A DNA stretch of 64,000 nucleotides, from contig NZ_KB235948.1 of NCBI RefSeq assembly GCF_000332335.1, positions 5,971,137 to 6,035,136 on the forward strand. The letters are read 5' to 3'. Source of the DNA: Kamptonema formosum PCC 10802 (GTDB lineage Bacteria; Cyanobacteriota; Cyanobacteriia; Cyanobacteriales; Oscillatoriaceae). The notes below the pieces were generated by a model. That model was not told the DNA's origin. It saw nothing but the letters and a program-made list of their open reading frames with translations, and did no database searches. The translations under genes and the position numbers were made by a program. Positions 49,972-58,922 of the stretch are shown piece by piece. Every line of letters starts with the position of its first letter. Positions within the stretch are counted from its first letter, which is position 1.

Positions 49972-51990
49972 TCAGCTAGCTGCCGGCTGAGCTGCCTGAG
50001 CAACCATTTCTTGGAAGTGGATAATATCGGATCGGGGATCTGAGTGAGTCACTTTCAATTCCAGGCGCTCGCCGGGCTGCACCGAGCGCCGGAAGCGCAT
50101 GGGCAGCTCCAAGCCCAGCTCCTCTAGCAGCACCAGTCCTAGGTTTTCATCCTCTCGCAGCCAGCGCAACATCAGGGCTTGCCAGACCTCATTTGAGTGA
50201 CGGCGGAGGAATTCGAGGGCCCAGTAGCGGTTGGTTTGGCGCTCCACCAAGCTGGCTTCAGAGACAATGGAAGCAATGCTGAGCATCACGTCCAGGAGTT
50301 CTTGAGCTGAGAAGGGCAAGGGATCGCCTCGGAGGTGAGCTTTGAGCTGGAAGTGGGCGAGCAAGTCGGTATAGCGGCGGATGGGAGAGGTGACTTGGGC
50401 GTAGGTGTCCAAACCCAAACTGGCGTGGCGTGCCGGCATGGTGCTCATTTCGCTCTTGGGCATGCAGCGGCGAATGGCGCAGGCGCGTGCGGGACCGGCG
50501 GGAAGCTGCAGCAGCTCTTCATCCGAGGGCAGTTCGGGCTGGGGCTGGTTGCGGAAGGGCAGGGGGAGACTGTGAGTTTGACCGTAGCGAGCGCCAACTT
50601 CGCCGGCCAAAATCATCATTTCTGCAACCAGCTGTCGGGAGCGGGAGTCTTCCATCAGTTGAACTTGGACCTCATCTCCGCGCACTTTGATCACTGCTTC
50701 TGGCATGGAGATGCTGATCGCCCCTTGGGAGAGCCGCCACTGCTGCCGGCGTTTGGCCCACTCTGCCAGGGCGGAGATTTCTGGTTCGGCAGAGATGCCC
50801 AGCAGCAGCATTTCGTCCACATCCTCGTAGGTGAGGCGGTAAGTGGGCTTGATGGTGCTCGGGTGAATGGTGTACTCCTGAACTCCGCCGGTTTCATCGA
50901 GGATGATGGCAAAGCTGAGGGCGCAGCAGAGCCGGCCCTGCACCAGACTCATCGGGCCGGTGGCCAGTTCTGGGGGGAACATGGGGATGATGCCGGTGGG
51001 CAGGTATAGTGTGGTGCAGCGCCGGCGAGCTTCCAAGTCCAGCTCGTCTCCGGGGGAGAGCAAGCGGGTGGGATCGGCAATGTGAACCCAGACGCGCTGA
51101 CGTCCATCTGGGAGATATTCCAAACTCAAGCCGTCATCAATTTCTTGGGTGGATTCATCGTCGATGGTGTACACCTTGAGATGGGTTAAATCCAGCCGGT
51201 TTGAGTCGGGATCGGGGGGCGTCGAATTCAAGCTGCGTTGGGCCACTTCCAGCACCTTGGTAGAGAACTGAATCGGGATCTGGCTGCGGCGGAGAAAGAG
51301 ATTCTCGTGCTCAGTCCACACTCCTAAATCTGCCAAAAGCTGAAAAGCCCCTTGAGGAGTTTCGGGGCGTTTCAGGGCTGCTAGAGTTTCTATAGCGGGA
51401 GCTCGGTGATTGGCTTCTTCTCCGAGGGCGGCGAACCGTTCTAGGGCGTCGATGCGGGACTGATCGGTGTTGAGCCACTCCACCGGCTCGCCGGAGATCC
51501 GCTGCCCCACGCGACCTAAAAATTCCTGCCACTCTTGCTGGCGCTGGCGCTCCACCTCTTGCTGGTGTTTGAGTTCAGCTACCATCGCAGCTGAGCGGGG
51601 CTCGTAGCGCTCTCCCTTCTGCTTGAAATAGAGTTTGTCCTCACAGAGCAAGAGGTAAGCTGCGTAGCACTGCGCTGGACTCTGCTCGGAAAACAGCAGC
51701 TGCGCCATTTGCGCCGGCTCCACCGACTCCCCCTCCTCTGCCAGGAATTCCCAAGCGACTTCCAAGCTGGAGGGATCGAGGTACTGGTCTGCCTCTTGGC
51801 GGAACTTGGGGATGTCTGAGGGTTTGTAGGTTCCGCCGGCTACCTCATAACTGATTTGCTTGGGTGGGATGCTGTGAGATTGGTTATTCTCATCGATTAC
51901 GATCCAGTTCTTTTTGCCATCTGGACGTTCTGCCACGGCGAGCCGTCTGTCGCCGTGCCACCGAAATTCTATAAGCGTTCCCTTATCCAC
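49972..51990 (-). CDS. RNB-domain exoribonuclease (RNase II/R family)
   Basis: The product has 672 residues and starts with GTG at 51990. The RNB catalytic centre is clear: VYTIDDESTQEIDDGLS with four acidic metal ligands, then HIADPTRLLSPGDELD, YLPTGIIPMFPPEL and ARHASLGLDTYAQVTSPIRR near the C-terminus, followed by a short S1-like tail. The N-terminal 200 residues carry a small SH3-like or winged-helix region rather than full cold-shock domains. It degrades single-stranded RNA from the 3-prime end. It lies 105 bp beyond rpsR and probably shares its transcript. Confidence 0.92.
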   Translation of the reverse strand: MDKGTLIEFRWHGDRRLAVAERPDGKKNWIVIDENNQSHSIPPKQISYEVAGGTYKPSDIPKFRQEADQYLDPSSLEVAWEFLAEEGESVEPAQMAQLLFSEQSPAQCYAAYLLLCEDKLYFKQKGERYEPRSAAMVAELKHQQEVERQRQQEWQEFLGRVGQRISGEPVEWLNTDQSRIDALERFAALGEEANHRAPAIETLAALKRPETPQGAFQLLADLGVWTEHENLFLRRSQIPIQFSTKVLEVAQRSLNSTPPDPDSNRLDLTHLKVYTIDDESTQEIDDGLSLEYLPDGRQRVWVHIADPTRLLSPGDELDLEARRRCTTLYLPTGIIPMFPPELATGPMSLVQGRLCCALSFAIILDETGGVQEYTIHPSTIKPTYRLTYEDVDEMLLLGISAEPEISALAEWAKRRQQWRLSQGAISISMPEAVIKVRGDEVQVQLMEDSRSRQLVAEMMILAGEVGARYGQTHSLPLPFRNQPQPELPSDEELLQLPAGPARACAIRRCMPKSEMSTMPARHASLGLDTYAQVTSPIRRYTDLLAHFQLKAHLRGDPLPFSAQELLDVMLSIASIVSEASLVERQTNRYWALEFLRRHSNEVWQALMLRWLREDENLGLVLLEELGLELPMRFRRSVQPGERLELKVTHSDPRSDIIHFQEMVAQAAQPAAS

Positions 51991-52095
51991 AAGCTTATCT
52001 GACGAATGAACTATAAAATCTAAAGTATTGAGTGTGTGGTGTGAAGTGTCAAGGTTGAATTTTCAGCTTTCAGCCTTTCCACTTCAGCTTTTTGA

Positions 52096-52311
52096 TTATC
52101 CTTCTTGGTTGATGAAGGGCAGCAAAGCCACTAGCCTAGCCTGTTTGATCGCTTTTGTCATGTCTCGCTGCTGTTTGGCAGTCAGACCTGTAATGCGACG
52201 CGGCAATATTTTACCACGCTCCGTGATGAATTTGCGGAGCAGTTCGACATCTTTGTAGTCGATAGGGTCCCCTGGTTTAATCGGTGAAACGCGGCGACGA
52301 AAGTAAGCCAT
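52096..52311 (-). CDS. rpsR: 30S ribosomal protein bS18
   Basis: This 71-residue protein reads [20 protein letters not shown] and [20 protein letters not shown], the conserved bS18 core that contacts bS6 and 16S rRNA on the platform of the small subunit. It follows rpmG on the same strand, the standard rpmG-rpsR order of cyanobacteria and chloroplasts. The spacer is enlarged by a heptamer-repeat tract. Confidence 0.97.
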   Translation of the reverse strand: MAYFRRRVSPIKPGDPIDYKDVELLRKFITERGKILPRRITGLTAKQQRDMTKAIKQARLVALLPFINQEG

Positions 52312-52393
52312 AGCAGTTGTCGGTTGTCGGTTGTCTGTTGTCTGTTGTCAGTTCAAAGCGGTTAGTGGCCGGTGAGCCATCTTGGCCCATGAG

Positions 52394-52446
52394 CTGTGGC
52401 CCAATGCCCAATGCCCAATGCCCACTGCCCACTGCCCAATGCCCAA
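52394..52446. repeat. Heptamer repeat tract between rpmG and rpsR
   Basis: cccaatgcccaatgcccac units inside the ribosomal protein operon spacer, next to a gttgtcggttgtctg repeat at 52318-52350. Confidence 0.8.
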
Positions 52447-52449
52447 TCC

Positions 52450-52638
52450 CTACTTGATTTCTTTGTGGACTGTGTGCTTGTTGCAGTGAGGGCAGTGCTT
52501 TTTGAGTTCCAACCGGGCGGTGGTGTTGCGCCGGTTCTTGGTGGTGGTGTAGCGGGATACGCCCGGAGTGCGCTTTGCGGTGTTTGAGCGACACTCGGTG
52601 CATTCCAAGGTAATGATAAGGCGGACGCCCTTAGCCAT
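52450..52638 (-). CDS. rpmG: 50S ribosomal protein bL33
   Basis: The small basic protein reads [19 protein letters not shown] and later [20 protein letters not shown]. The CxxC pairs CTEC and CPHC form a zinc ribbon, so this is the zinc-binding form of bL33. It is first in the rpmG-rpsR unit. Confidence 0.97.
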   Translation of the reverse strand: MAKGVRLIITLECTECRSNTAKRTPGVSRYTTTKNRRNTTARLELKKHCPHCNKHTVHKEIK

Positions 52639-52684
52639 AACTTTGCCGGGTTAAAAGGGATACAGATTTAAACGCAAATAACTA

Positions 52685-53203
52685 TTATTTCACAAAACGG
52701 CGCAATTGAGCAACCCATCGCTTGACTTTTAGATCGAGGGAGTAGCCCCGCCGGGTGGCGATGACGATAGTGCCGGCGATGCGGTCGTGAAAGGCTTGCT
52801 GCAGCTGGGGGTCGAAGTTGGCCACGCCGCAGTCGATGGCCACGGGGAGCAGCAGCAGCATGTACTGGGCGGTGGTGGGGCTGAGGTTGGTGAAGCCGGT
52901 GATGGCCCAGATGAGGCCAATGCCGGTGAGCCCTTCCCGTTTGAAGAGTTCGAGGAGTCCGGGGGTTTTGCCGGTGCGTTCGTCTACGACGCGCATATCG
53001 AAGGCCCAGCGCCCGAAGCTTTGGCCCTGGGTGCGGGAAACAATGACGATTCGGAAGATAAACCAAAGGATGAGTTGAACCAGCCAACTCCCTCCGAGGA
53101 GTGCGCCAATCAGGAACACCGGCAGTGCGTCGATGGAGAAGGCGCACCCCCTGCGCCAAATTTGAACCTTGGGCAAGCGGCTGGAGATGGGTTCGCTTTG
53201 CAT
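52685..53203 (-). CDS. RDD-family membrane protein
   Basis: The product is about 172 residues from ATG 53203 (MQSEPISSRLPKVQIWRRG). The frame is open to 53362, but that part is made of repeat-derived sequence. The RDD signature is present as IWRRGCAFSIDALPVFLIG with the Arg and Asp residues, then a second helix and QGQSFGRWAFDMRVVDE, and a third hydrophobic region. RDD proteins are small multi-spanning membrane proteins, some proposed as ion transporters. It lies 46 bp upstream of rpmG on the same strand. Confidence 0.85.
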   Translation of the reverse strand: MQSEPISSRLPKVQIWRRGCAFSIDALPVFLIGALLGGSWLVQLILWFIFRIVIVSRTQGQSFGRWAFDMRVVDERTGKTPGLLELFKREGLTGIGLIWAITGFTNLSPTTAQYMLLLLPVAIDCGVANFDPQLQQAFHDRIAGTIVIATRRGYSLDLKVKRWVAQLRRFVK

Positions 53204-53704
53204 GGGAGTTGGGGAATACTCAGGGCCTACACTATCTATATTGGCACGGTAGGGCATCGGGCATTGGGCATTGGGCATTGGCGGAAGAACCCCACCCCCT
53301 AACCCCTGCCCCTTATCCCCAGAGGGGGCCCCCCCTTCCCCGCGTGCGGGGAGGGGGGACAAGAGTGGCTAGCGTTCCTGGGCTGCCGGTTTGTAGTTGG
53401 GCTTCAGCCCAAAAGTTCGTAGTTGGGCTTCAGCCCAAAGGTTCGTAGTTGGGCTTTAGCCCAAAAGGTTCGTAGTTGGGCTTTAGCCCAAAGGTTCGTA
53501 GTTGGGCTTCAGCCCAAAAGGTTCGTAGTTGGGCTTTAGCCTGAGGTTAGGGGTAGGGGTAGGGTGCGTTCCCTAAGAGGGAACGCACCCTACGAGTTAC
53601 TTTAGCCCAAAGTTCGCAGTTGGGCTTGAGCCCCACAGTCTTGCGCTCCAGTCTGCTGCCGGTAGGGCATAATAGAATTCAAAGTGGGTGAGTCAGAAAA
53701 ACGC
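53204..53704. repeat. Repeat-filled gap before the NACHT gene
   Basis: Heptamers gggcattgggcattgg at 53249-53283. Six copies of a short palindromic unit ttcgtagttgggcttcagcc at 53390-53545. A palindrome gggtgcgttccctaag / gagggaacgcaccctac at 53559-53593. A TAATAG-like box near 53670 may belong to the NACHT gene. Confidence 0.75.
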
Positions 53705-56368
53705 ATGGCAATATGGGAAGGGATTGGCGGCACGGTGTTCAAGTCGGTGCTTGGGAGTGCTGCCGGCAACATTGCAAAGCAGTTGGTTAGCACAATCGGC
53801 AGCAAGTTAAACCCTACGGATGTCGAAAAAGCCCTAAAAGCCGGCATTCAGGCAGCCGTTGACTACGATGAAAAACTGCCCCTGGAACAGCATCTGTTCT
53901 TTCGCTGCGAGCCAGATTTCATTCCCGGCTTTCTGGCTGATGTCTTCAATGATGCCGGTGTTCAGGAGGAATTGGCAAGACCTCTGGCCAAGCAAGAACA
54001 GCCGCAAGTCGCTTATTTAGTCGAGGCTTTTAAAAAGATAGCACAAGAACACCCAAAAGTCAAGGGGAAACTCAACGAATCTCTGATTGAGCCTTGGCTG
54101 AAAGTGTTGGCGGACACTTATTTTGAGCGCACCGGCACGTATTTAAGGTTTAAGATTGCCCAAAAAGTCTATCTAAAGCAGCTGGCAAGCCGGTTTGATG
54201 ATGTGAAGTTTGCTGGAGTTGCGGTAGAGGGGCAAGAAATAGATAAATCCGCCCTGCTGGAGAAAATTTTTGTCATGCCTGACGTGCGGGAGGAGATGCC
54301 GGCACAGCAATGGCTGCTAGAGAGTGCGCTCGAAAGTGCGCTGGAAAACCGTCAGGCAGAATTGCTCTGGGAGCAGCGCCAGCGAGCGCGACGGGAGGCG
54401 AACCTGCCCGCCGGCAGGACGTTTTCCGCACAGCAGCTGTTGCGGGAAAGCCAGTCTCATAAAGTGGTGCTGCTGGGAGATCCGGGCACCGGCAAAACGA
54501 CTTTGATGAGTTACTTTGCAGTCATGCTGGCTGCGGGACAGCCGGAAAAACTGGGTTTCTCAGCCGAGACAGACTTGCTGCCTATTCTGATTCTGATTCG
54601 CGACTGGGCGAGACTGCTAGATAGTGCCGGCCTTCTCGATTATATCAAGATTTTTGCCGAGAAAAATCTATCCGTACCAAATTTGCCGGCAGGGTTCTTT
54701 GAGTATTGGCTGGAAGATGGGCGGGCGTTAATTTTACTGGACGGGTTGGATGAGGTGGCTGACACCGGCAGGCGGTATACGGCTGTGGAACAGATTGAGT
54801 CTTTTCTGGGCCAATTTTCGCAGAATCGGGCTGTGATCACCTCCAGACCGGCGGGCTACCGGCGAGACTTTTTCCGCACGGATGAGTTCCCGCACTTCAC
54901 CCTCCAGCTGTTTGACGATACCAAAATCCAGCAGTTTATTGACAATTGGTATAGCAGCCGCATCTCAGACCCAGAGGAAGCCAAGCGGCGCAAAGACAGC
55001 CTGAAGCAAGCTTTGGAGGGGGGAGAGCGGATTAAGCTGCTGGCGAGAAACCCGCTGTTGCTGACAATTATTGCTCTGATTCACCGCTACGAAGCTTATC
55101 TGCCCAGACAGCGATACAAACTCTACGACCGCGCAGTGAAGACTTTATTAACTGCGTGGGACGACGGCAAGGAAATGAGGCATTGTCCTCTGGAATATCT
55201 CAATCGGGATGATTTGGAGCGCTTGATGCAGCGGCTGGCTTACTGGATTCACGCGCAGGGAGGCACCGGCGACAAGGAGGGCGGCACGTTAATCGACCGC
55301 GAGGAACTCATTCAAAAATTAGGGGAGTTCATTGCGGACGAAACGGGCGTGAAGCGATACCAGGCGGAGGGAGAAGCCAAGCGGTTTGTGGAATACATCC
55401 GCGAGCGCACGGGGTTGCTGAACGAACAGGGGCAGGACTGCTACGCTTTTGCGCACAAGACGTTTCAAGAATATCTCGCCGGTGAAGAAATCCTCTATCA
55501 GCAGCGAGATGATAGCGATGTAGTGCTGGAACACATCCGCAAATATCTCCACAACGCCCACTGGCGGGAGGTTTTGCTGCTGGTCATCGCGCAGCAAACC
55601 TCCAAAGGAGCGACGAAAGCCCTTCAGGAAATCCTCCGGCAACCCACACCTTACGAGCCTTGGCTGCACCGCAACCTTTTATTTGCCGGCATCTGCCTTA
55701 CGGAAGATTTCAAGGTGGCAGATGCCAGTCTCGTGGAAGAAATTTTGCGGAGATTAGTCGATCTGGAAATTCAGGACGATCGCCGAGTGGGGTGGACAAT
55801 ACGCTCTCAGGTTTTTAAGATTCTGTGCGGTCTGAATGAGACTAAGTTGGAAGATCAAGCGCTGCAGCTGTTGAAAGATTCTGCAGAGCGGATGGATGAA
55901 GTGCGGTTGCTGGAATACCGTGCGGCGCTGGGGGAAAAAGAAGAGGTCATCGCAACTCTGTTGAGCCGACTGCAGGATGAGGATTCTCGGGTGCGTTTCA
56001 GTGCTGTTCAGGCACTAGGTCAGTTGAGAAACGCCTCGGAGCGGGTGATTGAAGCACTGTTGAGCCGACTGCGAGAGGATGAGAATTCTCGGGTGCGTGT
56101 CAATGCTGCCGCTGCACTAGGTGAGCTGGGAAACGCCTCGGAGCCGGTGATTGAAGCACTATTGAACCAGCTGCAAGATGAGGATTCTCTGGTGCTTTTC
56201 CATGCAGCTCGGGCACTGGTTAAGCTGGGCAAAACACCCAGCGAGATTGCCCCTGCTGTCGCCGAGTGGATTGAGCGGCACCAAGATTCAACACAGGTAG
56301 GGGATGGGATTAATGCGCTGTGGGATTTAGTGACAGGGGAGGACTCCATTTATAGCAATAGACAGTAA
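53705..56368 (+). CDS. NACHT-domain NTPase with C-terminal HEAT repeats (bNACHT-like)
   Basis: The product is about 887 residues from ATG 53705; GTG 53684 would add seven. A helical N-terminal region (1-220) precedes the NACHT module: Walker A LLGDPGTGKTTLMSYF, Walker B ALILLDGLDEVADTGRR, RNRAVITSRPAGYR-type sensor, and FAHKTFQEYLAGEEI, the typical post-NACHT motif. The last 130 residues have three close HEAT-like repeats (LLSRLQDEDSRVRFSAVQAL). Bacterial NACHT proteins include antiphage defence proteins, in which the C-terminal repeats sense the trigger. A family A element supplies its stop codon and last residues (YSNRQ). Confidence 0.85.
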   Translation: MAIWEGIGGTVFKSVLGSAAGNIAKQLVSTIGSKLNPTDVEKALKAGIQAAVDYDEKLPLEQHLFFRCEPDFIPGFLADVFNDAGVQEELARPLAKQEQPQVAYLVEAFKKIAQEHPKVKGKLNESLIEPWLKVLADTYFERTGTYLRFKIAQKVYLKQLASRFDDVKFAGVAVEGQEIDKSALLEKIFVMPDVREEMPAQQWLLESALESALENRQAELLWEQRQRARREANLPAGRTFSAQQLLRESQSHKVVLLGDPGTGKTTLMSYFAVMLAAGQPEKLGFSAETDLLPILILIRDWARLLDSAGLLDYIKIFAEKNLSVPNLPAGFFEYWLEDGRALILLDGLDEVADTGRRYTAVEQIESFLGQFSQNRAVITSRPAGYRRDFFRTDEFPHFTLQLFDDTKIQQFIDNWYSSRISDPEEAKRRKDSLKQALEGGERIKLLARNPLLLTIIALIHRYEAYLPRQRYKLYDRAVKTLLTAWDDGKEMRHCPLEYLNRDDLERLMQRLAYWIHAQGGTGDKEGGTLIDREELIQKLGEFIADETGVKRYQAEGEAKRFVEYIRERTGLLNEQGQDCYAFAHKTFQEYLAGEEILYQQRDDSDVVLEHIRKYLHNAHWREVLLLVIAQQTSKGATKALQEILRQPTPYEPWLHRNLLFAGICLTEDFKVADASLVEEILRRLVDLEIQDDRRVGWTIRSQVFKILCGLNETKLEDQALQLLKDSAERMDEVRLLEYRAALGEKEEVIATLLSRLQDEDSRVRFSAVQALGQLRNASERVIEALLSRLREDENSRVRVNAAAALGELGNASEPVIEALLNQLQDEDSLVLFHAARALVKLGKTPSEIAPAVAEWIERHQDSTQVGDGINALWDLVTGEDSIYSNRQ

Positions 56369-56456
56369 ATTTAGGACAAGGCATTTCACTGGCTAGTAGG
56401 GATAGGGACAGGCGAGACGCCTGTCCTACGTCCTAACCTAAATAGCTACTGCTATA
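56351..56456. mobile_element. Miniature inverted-repeat element, family A copy 3, overlapping the NACHT stop
   Basis: Left end TATAGCAATAGACAG, right end TAGCTACTGCTATA. It includes gacaggcgagacgcctgtcc as in copy 2. The reading frame of the NACHT gene enters it and ends at 56368. Confidence 0.65.
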
Positions 56457-56584
56457 ATACCCGGTTACGCTCAAGTGCCACTCTCAGCGATGTAAGCCTG
56501 ACGCCACCGGCATTCCCACCGGCACTCCCCCCACACTCCTAACATCAATAGTGGGGTGCCGCACTCAGCACGCACCCCACAACT

Positions 56585-57268
56585 CTACATCGCATCTGGG
56601 TCAATCCCCAGTTCCCGGAGTTTAGCGGCTAATCGCTGCGCTCGCTCTTCAGCCTCCCGCCGCGCTTGTTCAGCTTCCTCATGCGTTAGCAGAAACTCAC
56701 CCGTTCTGGGATTGAAGAACCGCAAGTTGCCATCTGGCAGAAGCCGCAAATCCAGTTCTAACACTTCACTCGCTAACGACACTGTGCCGTCGGGCAAAAC
56801 AGTCCGGGCAATCGGGAAGTAATTCCCTTCTACTAAACGCAACCCCTGAAGTTGGGGATTCAGATAGTCGCCGGTTGGGTCATACTGGAAATATTCCCGC
56901 ACCCCCAAAAAAGCATAGATCCCTTTCTTGGCACCCTGGTCTTGAGTCCGGGTACTCATTGACGTAATCTCTAAGACAAACTCAGGGGCTTTTCCTCCTT
57001 CATCCCACGTTTTGTAAGACCGGCGCTTGCGCTTCTCCACCCCAAACACCACAAAAACATCTGGAGATACTACCGACGCTGGATTGCCTTCTTCATAATA
57101 GATAAACAAATTTCCCGAAACGTAAACGTCTGGACGGTTCTGGAAGTAAATGCCCAGCCCTTTAACAGCATTCATTAAATCATCGCGCTGGAAATCACTC
57201 TCAGCCATTGGCAATCCATCCTCATCAGGGTATTCAATTTTCGTTGAGTTGAGCGCTGAAACTGTCAT
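56585..57268 (-). CDS. Uma2-family endonuclease-like protein
   Basis: The product is about 227 residues from ATG 57268 (MTVSALNSTKIEYPD); GAGG stands 9 bases upstream. The Uma2 (DUF820) PD-(D/E)xK fold is visible: MAESDFQRDDLM, SVVSPDVFVVFG (PD), PEFVLEITSMSTRTQDQGAKK (E, D and K positions). The C-terminal 40 residues form a charged coiled coil (EEAEQARREAEERAQRLAAK). This family is greatly expanded in cyanobacteria; the role is unknown and links to mobile elements have been suggested. Confidence 0.88.
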   Translation of the reverse strand: MTVSALNSTKIEYPDEDGLPMAESDFQRDDLMNAVKGLGIYFQNRPDVYVSGNLFIYYEEGNPASVVSPDVFVVFGVEKRKRRSYKTWDEGGKAPEFVLEITSMSTRTQDQGAKKGIYAFLGVREYFQYDPTGDYLNPQLQGLRLVEGNYFPIARTVLPDGTVSLASEVLELDLRLLPDGNLRFFNPRTGEFLLTHEEAEQARREAEERAQRLAAKLRELGIDPDAM

Positions 57269-57652
57269 GGGCAGAAACCTCAACTGGGGATAGCATCAAT
57301 CTAGCACTCTCAGGAGGCGTACAACCATCGCTTATCCAGCACGCCTACAATTCCTAACATGCAATCTGTCGCGGCAGGGGCGTTGCGCAGCGCGTGGGAT
57401 GAACTCTTTTCTTTTCTATTCGAGAGCGATTTAAGCCTGACGCCACTGTTCCCACCGGCACCCCCCCACCTTTTGGGGGTGGGTTTTTTATCTCAGGACT
57501 TACCCAGCGAGCTTAATTGTGGGGTGGGTTACGCTAGCGCTAACCCACCCTACAGATAGTGGCGCAAGCGTAAGTCCTGCAGATAACATCTCTGTTTTGC
57601 TGTGAAAGTCCCTTCAGGGAGATAAAATAGTGATGTGATTGGGTAAACAAAC
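57269..57652. other. Gap with a palindromic repeat
   Basis: GGGTGGGTTA...TAACCCACCC at 57522-57550, with a sister copy at 58477-58503. ggacttac/gtaagtcc arms flank it (57496 and 57570). No gene is seen. Confidence 0.6.
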
Positions 57653-57877
57653 GTGGCCAAGGAAAAAGAAACGACGCTCGTTAGGGCAGGAGTATATATG
57701 GAACCGGCACTCAAGGAGGCGGCAGAGAGATTGGCTAAGCGCCAGCGTCGCTCCCTGTCGGCGCTGATTTGCGTCCTTCTTGAGAAGGCAATCGCAGAAG
57801 CTGAGGCGCGGGGAGAGATTGAGGCGAGCTTGCCGGTGGGTGTTAGGGCAAGTCATGGGGGTGCCGGTGATGAGTGA
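57653..57877 (+). CDS. RHH (CopG-like) small protein, first of an overlapping pair
   Basis: This 74-residue protein starts with GTG. The segment ETTLVRAGVYMEPALKEAAE followed by RRSLSALICVLLEKAIAEAE is a good ribbon-helix-helix pattern. Its stop overlaps the start of the next gene by eight bases. Such pairs are often antitoxin/toxin or regulator/partner modules, but the partner here is a coiled-coil protein and not a known toxin. Confidence 0.7.
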   Translation: MAKEKETTLVRAGVYMEPALKEAAERLAKRQRRSLSALICVLLEKAIAEAEARGEIEASLPVGVRASHGGAGDE

Positions 57878-58178
57878 CGGTGACACAGAAGCCCACTTAG
57901 AGGCGTTGGAAGGGGAAATAGAGCAGATCAAGTCCCAGTTGGGCCAGTTGAGCGTGCACGGCAAGGCTATAGAATCGTTAGCGGGGCTGGCGTCGGACTT
58001 ACTGCGGCTGACGCGGCTAAGCCAGCGCAGCGCTGACGAAGACCGGGCCATCATGCGGGAGATGCAAAGCGAGATGCGAGAGATGCAAACCGAGATTCGG
58101 GGGCTGCAGGCGGAAAATCGCCAGATTTTGGAGTACCTGTTTGGCCAGCAACGCAACAATGGGGGTGGGAGCCGGTGA
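57870..58178 (+). CDS. Coiled-coil protein, second of the overlapping pair
   Basis: This 102-residue protein starts at ATG 57870 (MSDGDTEAHLEALEGEIEQ) inside the end of the RHH gene (ATGAGTGA), which implies translational coupling. GGGGGTG precedes it. The sequence is two heptad-rich helices, the second with MREMQSEMREMQTEIRGLQ, ending in QQRNNGGGSR. The function is unknown. Its frame extends upstream to 57780 inside the RHH gene, without support. Confidence 0.7.
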   Translation: MSDGDTEAHLEALEGEIEQIKSQLGQLSVHGKAIESLAGLASDLLRLTRLSQRSADEDRAIMREMQSEMREMQTEIRGLQAENRQILEYLFGQQRNNGGGSR

Positions 58179-58258
58179 TGGCAGAGGAGTGGAACCTGCC
58201 AGCAGCTGACAGCGCTCGGCGGCTCAATCCTTGCAGCCGGTTGAAAGTCAGTCTTTTT

Positions 58259-58387
58259 CTAGCACTAGCCACATTGGGAACGCACATCAGACTTTGGGGT
58301 CACAAAGAATGCCTGCCCTACGGATATAAGGCGTAGGACAGGCGTCCCGCCTGTCCCAGTGCTCTAATTAAAGTGGCTACAGCTATA
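58259..58387. mobile_element. Miniature inverted-repeat element, family A copy 4
   Basis: Left end TAGCACTAGCCACATT, right end AGTGGCTACAGCTATA. The interior gacaggcgtcccgcctgtcc parallels copies 2 and 3. Confidence 0.6.
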
Positions 58388-58476
58388 CCAGCAAACAGAA
58401 AGCCGGTCTGATTGAAGAAAGGGGCTGGGGTCCCTTTCCCGTTCAGGACTTACGCAGCGACACTTAATGTGGTTTG

Positions 58477-58507
58477 GGGTGGGTTACGCTTCGCTAACCC
58501 ACCCTAC
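58477..58507. repeat. Palindrome gggtgggttacgcttcgc / taacccaccctac
   Basis: Sister copy of 57522-57550, also followed by a gtaagtcc-like arm. Dispersed repeat. Confidence 0.6.
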
Positions 58508-58560
58508 GGATAGAGGGTTTGCGTAAGATTTGCCGGTTTCGGGGTGCCGGTGGTTGAGAC

Positions 58561-58800
58561 TGGACCTCTGAGCTCGAACGATGGACCTCTGAGCTCGAAC
58601 GATGGAGCTCTGAGCTCGAACGATGGACCTCTGAGCTCGAACGATGGACCTCTGAGCTCGAACGATGGACCTCTGAGCTCGAACGATGGACCTCCGAGCT
58701 CGAACGATGGACCTCAGAGCTCGACTGATGGACCTCAGAGCTCGAACGATGGACCTCAGAGCTCGAACGATGGAGCTCAGAGCTCGAACGATGGAGCTCA
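58561..58800. repeat. 21-bp tandem repeat upstream of sdhB, 11 copies plus a partial
   Basis: Unit tggacctctgagctcgaacg plus a, starting every 21 bases from 58561. Each holds the GAGCTC palindrome. The period is a multiple of three, so one frame on each strand is open through it. The last four or five units change tctgag to tcagag, which removes a TGA and opens a frame into sdhB from 58686. Confidence 0.9.
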
Positions 58801-58922
58801 TCCACCGGCAGCCTCCCAAAAACCCACCCCCGAAAGGGTTGGGGGCAGGGGTTCAGCACCGGCACCCCCAAAATCGGCCTAAAATGGTTTATGCACTCCC
58901 TGTAGGGGAATCGGTAGCACGC

